55,736 bases of DNA from Anaerolineae bacterium. Its GTDB lineage: Bacteria > Chloroflexota > Anaerolineae > Aggregatilineales > Phototrophicaceae. Below, piece by piece: positions 45,225-54,471 of this stretch. The stretch is from contig JABWBO010000043.1 in assembly GCA_013360465.1 (NCBI GenBank), positions 1-55,736 of the forward strand, read 5' to 3'. The notes beneath the pieces were generated by a model, which made no database searches, had not been told where the DNA came from, and saw nothing but the letters and a program-made list of their open reading frames with translations. Position numbers and translations under genes: made by a program. Numbering within the stretch: the first letter of the stretch is position 1; each line of letters begins with the position of its first letter.

Positions 45225-45324
45225 GACGCTTGTTGAAGACTGCTGCCCCGTCGGGTTGAAGGGCGCTGTGCCTGCTGCGCCGTTCCGCCCGGTTTCGAGA
45301 AGATGCTTACCAGGAGAACAGAGA

Positions 45325-46782
45325 ATGGTGCTCAGCCAACCTGAAATCGTCCCTGCCTCGCGCTTGAACACGCGCCCCGTCACGCTCGCCGTCATCGTCG
45401 GAAATCGCGGATTTTTCCCCGACCATCTGGCGCAGAGCGGTCGCAAGATCATCCTCGAACAGCTTGCCAAGGCGGGCATCCGCGCCATCATCACCCCCGA
45501 AGATGCGACCACCGTCGGCAGCATCTCCAACCACCAGGAGGCGCGTTACTGTGCCGACTTTTTCAAACAGCACGCCGATGAGATCGACGGCATCCTGTTG
45601 ACCCTGCCGAACTTCGGCGAAGAACGCCCGATTGCCGACACGGTGCGCTGGTCGGGCTTGAATGTGCCAATGCTGATCCATGCTTTCCCGGACGACGCTA
45701 CCAAGATGAGCATCGCCGACCGCCGCGACAGCTTCTGCGGCAAGATGAGCGCCTGCAACAACCTGCGGCAGTACGGCATCCAGTTTACGCTCACCAGCGG
45801 GCACACGATGGACCCGACCGGCGAGGCATTCATGACGGACCTGAAGCGCTTCGCGGCGGTCTGCCGGGTGGTGCGCGGCATGAAGACGGCGCGTCTGGGC
45901 ATGATGGGCGCGCGCCCGGAAGCCTTCAAGACGGTGCGCTTCAGCGAGAAGCTGCTGGAACGCGCCGGCATCACCATCGAGACCCTTGACCTGAGCGAGG
46001 TCTATGGTCGGATCGAGCGGCTGAAGGATGGCGATGACGCCGTTCAGGCGAAGCTGGGGGAGATTCGCGCCTACGCCCGCACGGCAAACGTGCCGGAGCT
46101 GTCGCTGTATCGCATGGCGAAGTTCGGGGTGGTGCTGGATGGCTGGATGGCGAGCCACGAACTGGACGCGACCGCGATTCAGTGCTGGACGAGCATGGAA
46201 GAATATTTCGGCGTCGTCCCCTGCACCCTGATGAGCATGAGCAGCAACAATCTCAACCCTTCGGCGTGCGAGACGGACATCGTCGGTGCGCTGGCGATGC
46301 TGGCGATGCAGCTTGCCAGCGGCAAACCGTCGGCGCTGGTGGACTGGAACAACAACTACGGCGAGGACCCCGACAAGGCGGTCGTCTTCCACTGTTCCAA
46401 CCTGCCCAAAGACGTGTTCGTCGATGAGATTCCGATCATGGACTACCAGGAGATCATCGCCGGGTCGGTGGGCAAGGACAACACCTTCGGAACCATCTAC
46501 GGGCGCGTGAAGGAAAGCCCGTTCACCTACCTGCGCATCACCACCGACGACTTCAGCGGCAGCATCCGCGCCTATGTCGGCGAAGGCGAGTTCACCAACG
46601 ATCCGGTCGACACGTTTGGCGGCTACGGCGTCGTGCGGGTCCCGCGCTTCCAGGAAATTCTGGCGCACATCTGCGAGAACGGTTACGAACATCACGTTTC
46701 GGTTAACCAGTCGTACGTTGCGGCGGCGGTACACGAGGCGTTCAACAAGTACCTGGGCTGGGCGACCTACTGGCACAAGTAA
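45325..46782 (+). CDS. L-fucose/L-arabinose isomerase family protein
   Basis: 485 residues from ATG 45325, AGGAG 8 bases upstream. Rossmann-like N-terminal part (TLAVIVGNRGFFPDHL, IDGILLTLPNFGEE), middle domain with RLGMMGARPEAFKT, and a C-terminal part with EFYGVVPC-type segment (EEYFGVVPCTLMSMSS) and NPSACETDIVGALAML. This is the FucI-like family, not the usual AraA of Bacillus and Escherichia. With AraB and AraD in the same regulon it most likely turns L-arabinose (or a related aldose) into the ketose. Metal-dependent, cytoplasmic. The exact sugar is inferred from context. Confidence 0.85.
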   Translation: MVLSQPEIVPASRLNTRPVTLAVIVGNRGFFPDHLAQSGRKIILEQLAKAGIRAIITPEDATTVGSISNHQEARYCADFFKQHADEIDGILLTLPNFGEERPIADTVRWSGLNVPMLIHAFPDDATKMSIADRRDSFCGKMSACNNLRQYGIQFTLTSGHTMDPTGEAFMTDLKRFAAVCRVVRGMKTARLGMMGARPEAFKTVRFSEKLLERAGITIETLDLSEVYGRIERLKDGDDAVQAKLGEIRAYARTANVPELSLYRMAKFGVVLDGWMASHELDATAIQCWTSMEEYFGVVPCTLMSMSSNNLNPSACETDIVGALAMLAMQLASGKPSALVDWNNNYGEDPDKAVVFHCSNLPKDVFVDEIPIMDYQEIIAGSVGKDNTFGTIYGRVKESPFTYLRITTDDFSGSIRAYVGEGEFTNDPVDTFGGYGVVRVPRFQEILAHICENGYEHHVSVNQSYVAAAVHEAFNKYLGWATYWHK

Positions 46783-46851
46783 GCGCGGCAGTCCGTACTG
46801 GGCATCGAAGTCTGACACCTGGACAGCGCGAAGGCGCGAAGGATCACTCAA

Positions 46852-47781
46852 ATGGCTGTGAGCATCAGCAAGACTCCTTACGGGGGATGGCAGGGCTGCT
46901 ACACCCTGAGCAACGGCAAGATCGAAGTGGTCGTCACCGCCGACGTGGGTCCGCGCGTGATCCGCTTCAGCCTGCCGGGCGGCGCGAACCTGTTCTATGA
47001 AAATCCGAAGGGCATGGGCGTCACCGGCGGCGACAAGTGGGTCAACTTCGGCGGTCACCGCCTGTGGCATTCTCCCGAAGACCCGGTGCGCACTTATTCG
47101 CCGGATAACAGCCCGGTGAAGGTGGACGTGCTGGCGGACGGCGTCATCCTGACGCAGCCCGTCGAGCCGGATATCGGCATCGAGAAGCAGATCGAGCTGC
47201 GCGTGACCGATGGCGCGCCGCATATGAAGGTCATCCACCGGCTGCGCAATACGAATCAATGGGCGGTCACCTTCGCACCTTGGGCGCTCTCGGTGATGGC
47301 ATCCGGCGGGACGGCGGTCGTGCCGCTGCCGCCGCGCGGCAGCCATACAGAGAATCTGCTGCCCAAAAATAACCTGGCGCTGTGGGCATATACCAACATG
47401 AGCGATCCTCGCTGGACCTGGGGAAATAAGTACGTCCTGCTGCGCTCGGTGCCTGGGGCAGTGCCGCAGAAGATCGGCGCGAGCGTCCCCGATGGCTGGG
47501 CGGGCTACGTCCTGGGCGGGGCGCTGTTCCTCAAGATGTTCAGCCTGAAAGCCGGCGCACCCTATCCCGATTATGGCAGCAACTGCGAGGTCTTCACCAA
47601 CGACGTGATGCTGGAAGTGGAGTCGCTGGGACCGCTGGCCGCGGTTGAGCCGGGCGCGACGGTCGAACATGTCGAAGACTGGCTGTTGTTCGGCGATGTG
47701 TCCGCCCCGGCGCGCGATATCGATGTTGAAACGCAGATCATGCCGCGAGTACACCAGGCGATCGCCCTGACCGGACGGTAA
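46852..47781 (+). CDS. aldose-epimerase-like protein (DUF4380 type)
   Basis: 309 residues, soluble, beta-rich. It begins [39 protein letters not shown], the pattern of the galactose-mutarotase-like fold (a beta-sandwich binding sugars), with [20 protein letters not shown] in the ligand region. I take it as the uncharacterised DUF4380 group. It lies between the isomerase (69 bases upstream) and the ribose-type ATPase, on the same transcript, so conversion of the imported sugar between anomers before isomerisation is a sensible but untested role. Confidence 0.7.
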   Translation: MAVSISKTPYGGWQGCYTLSNGKIEVVVTADVGPRVIRFSLPGGANLFYENPKGMGVTGGDKWVNFGGHRLWHSPEDPVRTYSPDNSPVKVDVLADGVILTQPVEPDIGIEKQIELRVTDGAPHMKVIHRLRNTNQWAVTFAPWALSVMASGGTAVVPLPPRGSHTENLLPKNNLALWAYTNMSDPRWTWGNKYVLLRSVPGAVPQKIGASVPDGWAGYVLGGALFLKMFSLKAGAPYPDYGSNCEVFTNDVMLEVESLGPLAAVEPGATVEHVEDWLLFGDVSAPARDIDVETQIMPRVHQAIALTGR

Positions 47782-47795
47782 GGACGACAAGAAAC

Positions 47796-49310
47796 GTGAA
47801 CGCCGACAATCCGGTTGTACTGGAGATGCGCGGCATCATCAAGCGCTTCCCCGGTGTGGTGGCGCTTGACAATGTGGGCTTCGACGTGCGGCGCGGCGAA
47901 GTCCACGCCCTGCTGGGAGAAAACGGCGCGGGCAAATCGACTCTGATGAAGATCCTGGCGGGGGTCTATGAGGCGGATGCCGGCGAGATCATCTTCAAGG
48001 GAAGGCGCGTCAGCTATCATACGCCCAAACAGGCGCAGGTGGCAGGTATCACGACCATTCACCAGGAACTCAACCAGATTCCGCTGCTGACGGTGACTGA
48101 GAACATCTACCTGGGCAGCGAGATCATGCGGGGTCCGCTGGTCCACTGGCGCGAGATGCACAAGGGAGCGCGGGCGCTGTTGGAGCGCCTGCACCTCGAT
48201 ATCGATCCTCGCGTGTTGGTCGGATCGCTCGGCGTCGGGCAGCAGCAGATGGTGGAAGTTGCCAAGGCGCTGCATCACCGCTCGGACATCATCATCATGG
48301 ATGAGCCGACGGCGGCGCTCAGTCTGCGCGAAATCGACGATCTCTTCACCATCATCCGCGATCTGCGCGCCGCCGGGGTCGCTATCATCTACATCTCGCA
48401 CCACCTCAACGAAGCCTTCGAAATAGCCGACCGCCTGACCATCCTGCGCGACGGGCGTCACATCGCTACGCGCGCTGCCGCCGATCTGACGATGGACGAA
48501 CTGATTCGCCTGATGGTGGGGCGGCGGCTGGATGAACAGTTCCCGAAAGAGACCGCTCCGCGCGGCAAGGAACTGCTGCGTGTCGAGGGACTGACCCAGG
48601 GCGACCGCCTGCGCAATATCAGCTTCAGCGTCCACGCCGGCGAAGTGCTGGGGATCGCCGGACTGGTGGGGGCGGGCAGGACGGAACTGCTGCGCGCCAT
48701 CTTCGGCGCCGACCCTATCGATGCCGGCGCGGTCTACGTCGATGGCGGACGTGTGCCGATTCGCAGCCCGCGCGACGCGATTCGGCATGGCATTGTGCTG
48801 CTGCCTGAAGACCGCAAGCAGCAGGGGCTGGTCATGGGCATGGCAGTGCGCGAAAACGTGACGCTGGCGGTGCTGCGCGCCCTGACGCGGGGACCGCTGA
48901 TCGACCGGCGTCGAGAGCGCGCCCTGGTGGGGCAGTACATTCAGCGCATTCAGATCAAGGTTGCCGATCCAGAAAATCTGGTTTCCAGCCTGTCGGGCGG
49001 GAACCAGCAGAAGATCGTCCTGAGCAAATGGATGGCGACCGAGCCGCGCGTCCTGCTCTTCGACGAGCCGACACGCGGCATCGATGTCGGCGCGAAAGTT
49101 GAAATCTATCGGCTGATCAATCAGTTCGTCGCCGGCGGCGGCGCGGTGATCATGGTCAGTTCGGAACTGCCGGAAGTGATCGGCATGAGCGATCGGATCA
49201 TGGTCATCCATGAGGGAACGGTGACCGGGTTTGTCGGTCGCGCTGAGGCGACGCAGGAGACCCTGCTGGAATACGCGACAGGACATCGCAGAGACGAAGG
49301 ACATCCGTGA
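47796..49310 (+). CDS. sugar ABC transporter ATP-binding protein (RbsA/AraG type)
   Basis: 504 residues with two ATPase domains, as in RbsA, AraG and XylG. The first has Walker [17 protein letters not shown], signature [15 protein letters not shown] and Walker [13 protein letters not shown]. The second has the usual degenerate Walker [16 protein letters not shown], signature [14 protein letters not shown], and [16 protein letters not shown] start at 47796. It ends 4 bases into the permease gene (overlap ATGA-type at 49307). Role: energises uptake of a monosaccharide, probably L-arabinose here. Confidence 0.95.
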   Translation: MNADNPVVLEMRGIIKRFPGVVALDNVGFDVRRGEVHALLGENGAGKSTLMKILAGVYEADAGEIIFKGRRVSYHTPKQAQVAGITTIHQELNQIPLLTVTENIYLGSEIMRGPLVHWREMHKGARALLERLHLDIDPRVLVGSLGVGQQQMVEVAKALHHRSDIIIMDEPTAALSLREIDDLFTIIRDLRAAGVAIIYISHHLNEAFEIADRLTILRDGRHIATRAAADLTMDELIRLMVGRRLDEQFPKETAPRGKELLRVEGLTQGDRLRNISFSVHAGEVLGIAGLVGAGRTELLRAIFGADPIDAGAVYVDGGRVPIRSPRDAIRHGIVLLPEDRKQQGLVMGMAVRENVTLAVLRALTRGPLIDRRRERALVGQYIQRIQIKVADPENLVSSLSGGNQQKIVLSKWMATEPRVLLFDEPTRGIDVGAKVEIYRLINQFVAGGGAVIMVSSELPEVIGMSDRIMVIHEGTVTGFVGRAEATQETLLEYATGHRRDEGHP

Positions 49311-50371
49311 TGGAACGAACGGCAGTCACATCGCCCTCGACCGGGGCGCGGTCCATGCGCAGCATCGGGCGGTTCCTGTCGAACACCGGACCGCTGCTCG
49401 TCCTTCTGTTCATGCTGGCGGTGCTGTGGACGCTTTCCGAGGCGTTTCGCTCGCCGACCAGCCTGATGCTGCTCGGTTTGGAGGCGGCAGCCATCGGCAT
49501 CGTCGCCGCCGGGCAAACCTACGTGATCCTGACCGGCGGTATCGACCTCTCAGTCGAGGCGATGGTGTCGTTCGCCGGCGTGATCGCCGCTATCCTGATC
49601 GCCGGGACCAACGTCGCCGGCGGGCAGATCGCCAACGGCATCCCGTCGTACCTGGCGATCCTGATCGCCCTCTCGGCGGGCGCGCTGATCGGCGCGTTCC
49701 AGGGCGTGCTGATCACCGGGCTGAACATGAACCCGCTGATCGTCACGCTGGGGATGCGCAGCATCCTGCTCGGCGTGTCGCTGGTGATCACCAACGGCGC
49801 GGGCATCAATATTCAGAAAGACGAGTTCCTCAGCTTCATGACGCAGGTGATCCGCATCGGCGAGGACGGCGCGATTCGCGTTCCGATGGTGCTGATCATC
49901 GCGGTGATCATCTATTTCATCTCCTGGGTGGTGCTGCGGCACACCCGCTTCGGGCGTTACACCTATGCCATCGGCGGCAACGAGACGTCGGCGCGGCTGT
50001 CGGGCATCAGCGTCAACCTCGTCAAGATTCGCATCTATGCCATCAGCGGGCTGCTGGCGGCGGTCGGTGGCGTGCTGGTCATGGCGCGCCTGGTCTCCGG
50101 CGCGTATCAGAACGGCACCAACATGACGCTGATGAGCGTCGCCGCTGTCGTCATCGGCGGCACGGCGCTCACCGGCGGCAAGGGCGGCATCTGGGGCACG
50201 CTGGTCGGCGTGTTCATCATCCGCGTGGTCGAGCAGGGCATGGTCTACCTGAGCGTCCCCTCGAACGCCAAGGAGATCGTCCTGGGCGTGATCATCGTGC
50301 TGGCGGTCGCGCTCGACGTACTGCGTCGCGGCGACATCCCGTGGCTGCGGATGCGCCGGCGGGCTGTCTGA
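49307..50371 (+). CDS. sugar ABC transporter permease (RbsC type)
   Basis: 354 residues, about ten membrane helices. The EAA-like loop and the landmark [21 protein letters not shown] and [21 protein letters not shown] are as in RbsC. An internal RMRRRAV tail is basic and cytoplasmic. It overlaps the ATPase gene by 4 bases and is followed by the binding protein gene. Confidence 0.94.
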   Translation: MMERTAVTSPSTGARSMRSIGRFLSNTGPLLVLLFMLAVLWTLSEAFRSPTSLMLLGLEAAAIGIVAAGQTYVILTGGIDLSVEAMVSFAGVIAAILIAGTNVAGGQIANGIPSYLAILIALSAGALIGAFQGVLITGLNMNPLIVTLGMRSILLGVSLVITNGAGINIQKDEFLSFMTQVIRIGEDGAIRVPMVLIIAVIIYFISWVVLRHTRFGRYTYAIGGNETSARLSGISVNLVKIRIYAISGLLAAVGGVLVMARLVSGAYQNGTNMTLMSVAAVVIGGTALTGGKGGIWGTLVGVFIIRVVEQGMVYLSVPSNAKEIVLGVIIVLAVALDVLRRGDIPWLRMRRRAV

Positions 50372-50446
50372 GTGAATCGTGTTCGATCCCGGCTTGTGCC
50401 GGGTTGAGCGGAGTTCGTCAATTCCTTGTATGTTAGGAGGAGATTT

Positions 50447-51464
50447 ATGCTTCAGCATCGGAAAGTACGACTCATCCTGCTCCTGATGCTCGTTCTCGCC
50501 TTCACAGCGGCGGGAATTCGGGCGCAGGAGACCCACTACGTCGGATTCGTGCCGCCGGCGCTGACCAGCCCATTCCACGTCGCCATGGTGGAGGGGGCGC
50601 AGGCGCGGGCGGAAGAACTGGGCTGGACGCTGGAGGTCCAGGCTCCGGCGAGCGAAGGCGACTTCGCGGCATTCGTGACGACGGTCGAGCAGCTTTTGGA
50701 GAAGGGGGTTGAGGCGATCAGCATCAACCCGATTCACGGCGGTGACGAGCGCCAACGAGCGCGGCGTGCCGATCCTGGCGCACAACTTCATCACGCCGTT
50801 CTCCGAGGGCAGCGTCGAGACCTACATCGGCTACGATCAGTGGGGCGGCGCTGCGGCGCTGGCGGCATACACCTGCGAGCTGATCGCCGGGAAGCATGGC
50901 AGTACGTCGGCGGAGACGACGGGGAAGGTGTTCATCCTGGAAGGGATCGACAGCATCTTCAGCCACCGCCGGACGCAGGGCTTCAACGCCGGGCTGGAAG
51001 CGAACTGCCCGAATGTAGAGGTCGTGGGGTCGCAGAGCGCGGAGTGGCTGCGGACGCGCGGGTCTGAGGTGGCGGCGATTGCTTTGCAGCAGAACCCGGA
51101 CATCGATGTGTTCTATGGCAACAGCGACGAGATGGCGATAGGCGCGGCGCTGGCGGCGGAGCAGTTGGGGCTGATGATCAACCAGGACTTCTTCGCGGTG
51201 GGCATCGACGGCAACCAACCGACGCTCGACCTGCTGTCGCAGGGGCAGTTCAGCGCGACGCTGGGCGTGGACCCGTTCCGGATGGGCGTGGCGGTGATCG
51301 ACGCGATGGCGGCGATCTTCGCGGGCGAAGAAGTGCCGGAGATCACCCTGACGCCGTCGGTGGTGGTGACGCCGGACAATCTGGCGGCATATCTGGCGGG
51401 CAACCTGTGGACCGAACCCGTCGGCGCGCCGGAGACCGATAACGGTCTGCCGACCGTCCCATAA
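50447..51464 (+). pseudogene. sugar-binding protein gene (RbsB type) with a frameshift
   Basis: ATG 50447 follows a perfect AGGAGG. Signal peptide [19 protein letters not shown]. The first frame reads up to [12 protein letters not shown] (about 50730), as in RbsB-like proteins; the next frame continues as [20 protein letters not shown] and runs intact to the stop at 51464, with [31 protein letters not shown] and [12 protein letters not shown] present. The break is at about 50731-50741 and needs a 2- or 5-base loss, or a 1-base gain. Otherwise it has no stop. Either a sequencing error or a real mutation that kills this transporter. Confidence 0.85.
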
Positions 51465-51517
51465 TGGATTGAGCGAGAGCAGAGAGGCTCGTTGGTGAGA
51501 GTCTCCCTGTTTCGCAG

Positions 51518-51552
51518 CGTGAGGGCGAGACGTGCCTCGTCCTCACGTTTTT
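51518..51552 (+). terminator. Rho-independent terminator between the two ribose-type transporters
   Basis: The stem CGTGAGG.CGAG pairs with CTCG.CCTCACG (one G-T pair) and is followed by TTTTT (51548-51552). It ends the first transporter unit and lies 40 bases before the next start, so it may be an attenuator or separate the two units. Confidence 0.8.
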
Positions 51553-51591
51553 GGGCACAAGTTTCGCACAGCATAATTCTGGAGGAGTCTC

Positions 51592-52596
51592 GTGATACGA
51601 AAACTGGTCAGCCTTCTTTCTGTGGCGGCGCTGATCGCTGTCCTGCTCCTGCCGGCGGGCTTGGCGGTGGCGCAGGATGACGGCGGATGGTGCGCCGGCG
51701 TCGATATCGTCTTCTTCCCCGGCGGCGCAGCGGGCGATCCGTTCGCGACGGTGGTCTATAACGGCGCGCTGGCGGCGGCAGCCGACCTCGGCGCGAACGT
51801 ACAGTACGTCTGGTCATCCTGGGATCCGGCGCAGATGATCACCGGCTTTTCGGAAGCCGCCGCCACCAGCCCGGATGGCATCGCCGTCATGGGGCATCCC
51901 GGCGTCGAGGCATTCCAGGCGCTCGTCGATGAGGCGGAGGCGAACGGCATCATCGTCACCAGCCAGAACACCCAGCTTGCCAGCCTGGAAGCGACCTACA
52001 AGGGCAACGGTTTCGGCTATGTCGGCGCGGAGAACTACTCTGCCGGCTACAACCTGGGTCGCGAGACGGTCGCCCGGTCCGGCGTGCAGTCGGGCGAGCG
52101 GGCGATGGTCTGGGGACTGCTCTCGCAGGGTGAGCGCGGACAGCGCACCCAGGGCGTGATCGACGCGCTGGAAGAGGCGGGTGTGGTGGTCGATTACATC
52201 GAGATTGACAGCGCCACCAACGCCGATGCCTCCGCCGGCATCGCCACCTTCACCGGCTACGTCAGCGCCAACCCCGATGTCAAGATCATCGTGACCGATC
52301 ACGGTTCGGTGACGGCGACGCAGCGCGCCTATCTGGAAGCCGCCAGCAAGGGACCGGAGGACATCTTCATGGCGGGCTTTGACCTGGCTCCGGCGACCGT
52401 CGAGGCGATTCGCGGCGGTTGGACCGATCTGGTCATCGATCAGCAGCAGTGGCTTCAGGGCTATCTGCCCATCCTGCAGATCTGCCTGACCGAGAAGTTT
52501 GCCTTCAGCGGCTTGCACGTCGATACCGGCTCCGGCTTCGCTCATGCCGGCAACATCGAGGTGCTGGCGGGGCTGGTCGAACAGCAGATTCGCTAA
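51592..52596 (+). CDS. sugar ABC transporter substrate-binding protein (RbsB type)
   Basis: 334 residues from GTG 51592 with GGAGGAG 7 bases upstream. Signal peptide IRKLVSLLSVAALIAVLLLP, then AGLAVAQDD. Periplasmic-binding fold: FFPGGAAGDPFATVVYNGAL opening, DGIAVMGHPGVEAFQALVDEA, VTDHGSVTATQRAYLEA, DIFMAGFDLAPATVE. It starts the second ABC unit (binding protein, ATPase, permease). It is distinct from the upstream binding protein, so the two units probably differ in ligand. A Trp-rich and acidic region in the cleft cannot be read as one sugar. Confidence 0.92.
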   Translation: MIRKLVSLLSVAALIAVLLLPAGLAVAQDDGGWCAGVDIVFFPGGAAGDPFATVVYNGALAAAADLGANVQYVWSSWDPAQMITGFSEAAATSPDGIAVMGHPGVEAFQALVDEAEANGIIVTSQNTQLASLEATYKGNGFGYVGAENYSAGYNLGRETVARSGVQSGERAMVWGLLSQGERGQRTQGVIDALEEAGVVVDYIEIDSATNADASAGIATFTGYVSANPDVKIIVTDHGSVTATQRAYLEAASKGPEDIFMAGFDLAPATVEAIRGGWTDLVIDQQQWLQGYLPILQICLTEKFAFSGLHVDTGSGFAHAGNIEVLAGLVEQQIR

Positions 52597-52612
52597 CCTT
52601 TGGTCAACAAAC

Positions 52613-52647
52613 GCAGCGCCCGGCATGTCCTGCATGTCGGGCGCTGC
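52613..52647 (+). other. intercistronic hairpin between binding protein and ATPase genes
   Basis: GCAGCGCCCG.CATG (52613-52627) pairs with CATG.CGGGCGCTGC (52633-52647). No T tract follows. Such stems after binding-protein genes usually protect the upstream mRNA and lower expression of the downstream membrane parts. Confidence 0.65.
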
Positions 52648-52661
52648 ACCTGGAGCCTACG

Positions 52662-53417
52662 ATGAGCCACTTCCTGGAACTGCGCGGCATCAAAAAATCC
52701 TTTGGCGAAGTACAGTCTTTGCGCGGCGTCACCATGACGGTGGATCGCGGTGAGGTAATCGGGCTGCTCGGCGACAATGGCGCGGGCAAATCGACGCTGA
52801 TCAAGATCATCACCGGTTACTATCAGCCCGACGAGGGAGAAATTCTGTTTAACGGACAGCGCGTCGAGCACTTGACCGTGCCCAGGGCGCGACAGCTCGG
52901 CGTCGAGACGGTTTACCAGGAGCGGGCGCTGGCAGACCAGCAGTCGCTCTGGCGCAATATCTTCATCGGGCGGGAGCTGACCACGCGCTTCGGGCTGATG
53001 GACATCCAGCGTATGCGCGCCGAGACGCAGCGCCTGATGCAGGACCACATGGGCTTCACCTCGACCGCCGTCACGCCGGATTCCCCTGTGCAGACCTTCA
53101 GCGGCGGCGAAAAGCAGGGCGTTGCCATCGTGCGCGCACTCTACTTTCAGGCGGAGCTGATCATCCTGGACGAGCCGACGATGGGGCTGGCGCTGAGCGA
53201 GACCGGTAAGCTGCTGGAATTCGTCGAGCAGGTGCGTTCGGCAGGGAAATCGGTGATCTTCATCGACCACAATATCTTTCACGTCTACGAAGTGGCGGAT
53301 CGCATCGTCCTGCTGGATCGGGGGCGGGTCGCCGGCGAGTTTCGCACCAGCGATCTGACGCTCAATGATCTGCTCGACAAGATGCGCCGCGTCGCCAAGA
53401 CCGGCAGCCTGGATTGA
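52662..53417 (+). CDS. sugar ABC transporter ATP-binding protein (single-domain)
   Basis: 251 residues from ATG 52662 with GGAG upstream. One ATPase domain: Walker [20 protein letters not shown], signature FSGGEKQGVAIVRAL, Walker B LIILDEPTMGLAL, switch His in VIFIDHN. It is half the length of the RbsA-type at 47796, so two copies would pair, as in fructose/xylose-type half-ATPases. It follows the binding protein and precedes the permease. Confidence 0.94.
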   Translation: MSHFLELRGIKKSFGEVQSLRGVTMTVDRGEVIGLLGDNGAGKSTLIKIITGYYQPDEGEILFNGQRVEHLTVPRARQLGVETVYQERALADQQSLWRNIFIGRELTTRFGLMDIQRMRAETQRLMQDHMGFTSTAVTPDSPVQTFSGGEKQGVAIVRALYFQAELIILDEPTMGLALSETGKLLEFVEQVRSAGKSVIFIDHNIFHVYEVADRIVLLDRGRVAGEFRTSDLTLNDLLDKMRRVAKTGSLD

Positions 53418-53425
53418 GGGGGAAG

Positions 53426-54424
53426 ATGATGGAACATGCTATAACACACCCCGCGCCCGCGCCGACGCTGCGCACCCGCGTGCGCCGCAACGCCCTGCAG
53501 ATCGGCATCTTCGTGGTTCTCCTGCTGTTGTGGGGCGTATTCATCGTCGCCGCGCCCAGGACATTCCTCGCCCCGGAAATCTACGCCTCGTTCATGGCGA
53601 CCGTGCCGTTCTTCGGCATCGTGGCGCTGCCGCTGACGATGGTGGTGATCGCCGGCGATATCGACCTGTCCTTCCCGTCGATCATGGCGGTGGGGGTGGT
53701 CGCCTTTGTGCTGGTCTTCGATTCGACGGCGAATGTATGGCTCGCCTTCGCCGCCTGCATCGGTTCCGGCTTCGCCGTCGGCATCATCAACGGCTTGATT
53801 GTCGTGCGTTTGGGCATTCCGCCGCTGATCGCCACCATCGGCACGCAGTTTTTCTGGCGGGGCGTCATCCTGATCGTCACCAATGGGCGGTCCGAAGTAC
53901 TGGTCGAGCCGAAGAATTCGCCGCTGGGGCAGATGCTCGTCGGCAAGATCGGCGACTATGTGCCGATGCAGATGGTCTGGTATATCCTGATCGGCATCGC
54001 CATCTGGGCGCTGCTCAACCGTCACCGCTTCGGGGCGCATACCTATCTGACGGGCGACAACGTCAACAGCGCGCGGCTGATGGGCGTCAACGTGGACCGC
54101 ACGCGCATCCTGCTCTTCGCCCTGGTCGGCGCGGCGGCGGCGTTCGCCGGGCTGGTCGCCAGCCTGCACGTCACCAACTTTTTCACCACGCTGGGGGAAG
54201 GCTACCTGCTGACCACGCTGGCGTCGATCTTCCTGGGCGGCACTTCGGCGTTCGGCGGCGTCGGCTCGATCCTGGGCACGTTCATCGCGACGTTCATCAT
54301 CGGCTCGATTAACGCCGGAATCGTCGCCATCGGTCTGACGGGCTTCTGGACGCAGCTCATCTACGGGCTGATCATCACCGTCAGCGTCACCATGCACACA
54401 GTAGTACGCCGCCGCGTCGGCTGA
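53426..54424 (+). CDS. sugar ABC transporter permease (RbsC type)
   Basis: 332 residues from ATG 53426 (a second ATG at 53429 is equally good); GGGGG lies just upstream. About ten membrane helices, with GDIDLSFPSIMAVGVVAF and TSAFGGVGSILGTFIATFIIG matching RbsC landmarks. It completes the second ribose-type ABC unit. Confidence 0.94.
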   Translation: MMEHAITHPAPAPTLRTRVRRNALQIGIFVVLLLLWGVFIVAAPRTFLAPEIYASFMATVPFFGIVALPLTMVVIAGDIDLSFPSIMAVGVVAFVLVFDSTANVWLAFAACIGSGFAVGIINGLIVVRLGIPPLIATIGTQFFWRGVILIVTNGRSEVLVEPKNSPLGQMLVGKIGDYVPMQMVWYILIGIAIWALLNRHRFGAHTYLTGDNVNSARLMGVNVDRTRILLFALVGAAAAFAGLVASLHVTNFFTTLGEGYLLTTLASIFLGGTSAFGGVGSILGTFIATFIIGSINAGIVAIGLTGFWTQLIYGLIITVSVTMHTVVRRRVG

Positions 54425-54471
54425 AAGCGCACGCAGCGGCAGATCAACCGTTGAAGACGAAGGCGATCGGA

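Noticed and set aside
45307-49304. Two long minus-strand open frames (45307-47790, 47571-49304)
   Set aside because: Antisense to the isomerase, mutarotase-like and ATPase genes.
50700-50760. Programmed ribosomal frameshift in the binding protein gene
   Set aside because: No slippery heptamer or downstream stimulatory structure is visible at the switch; mutation or read error is simpler.
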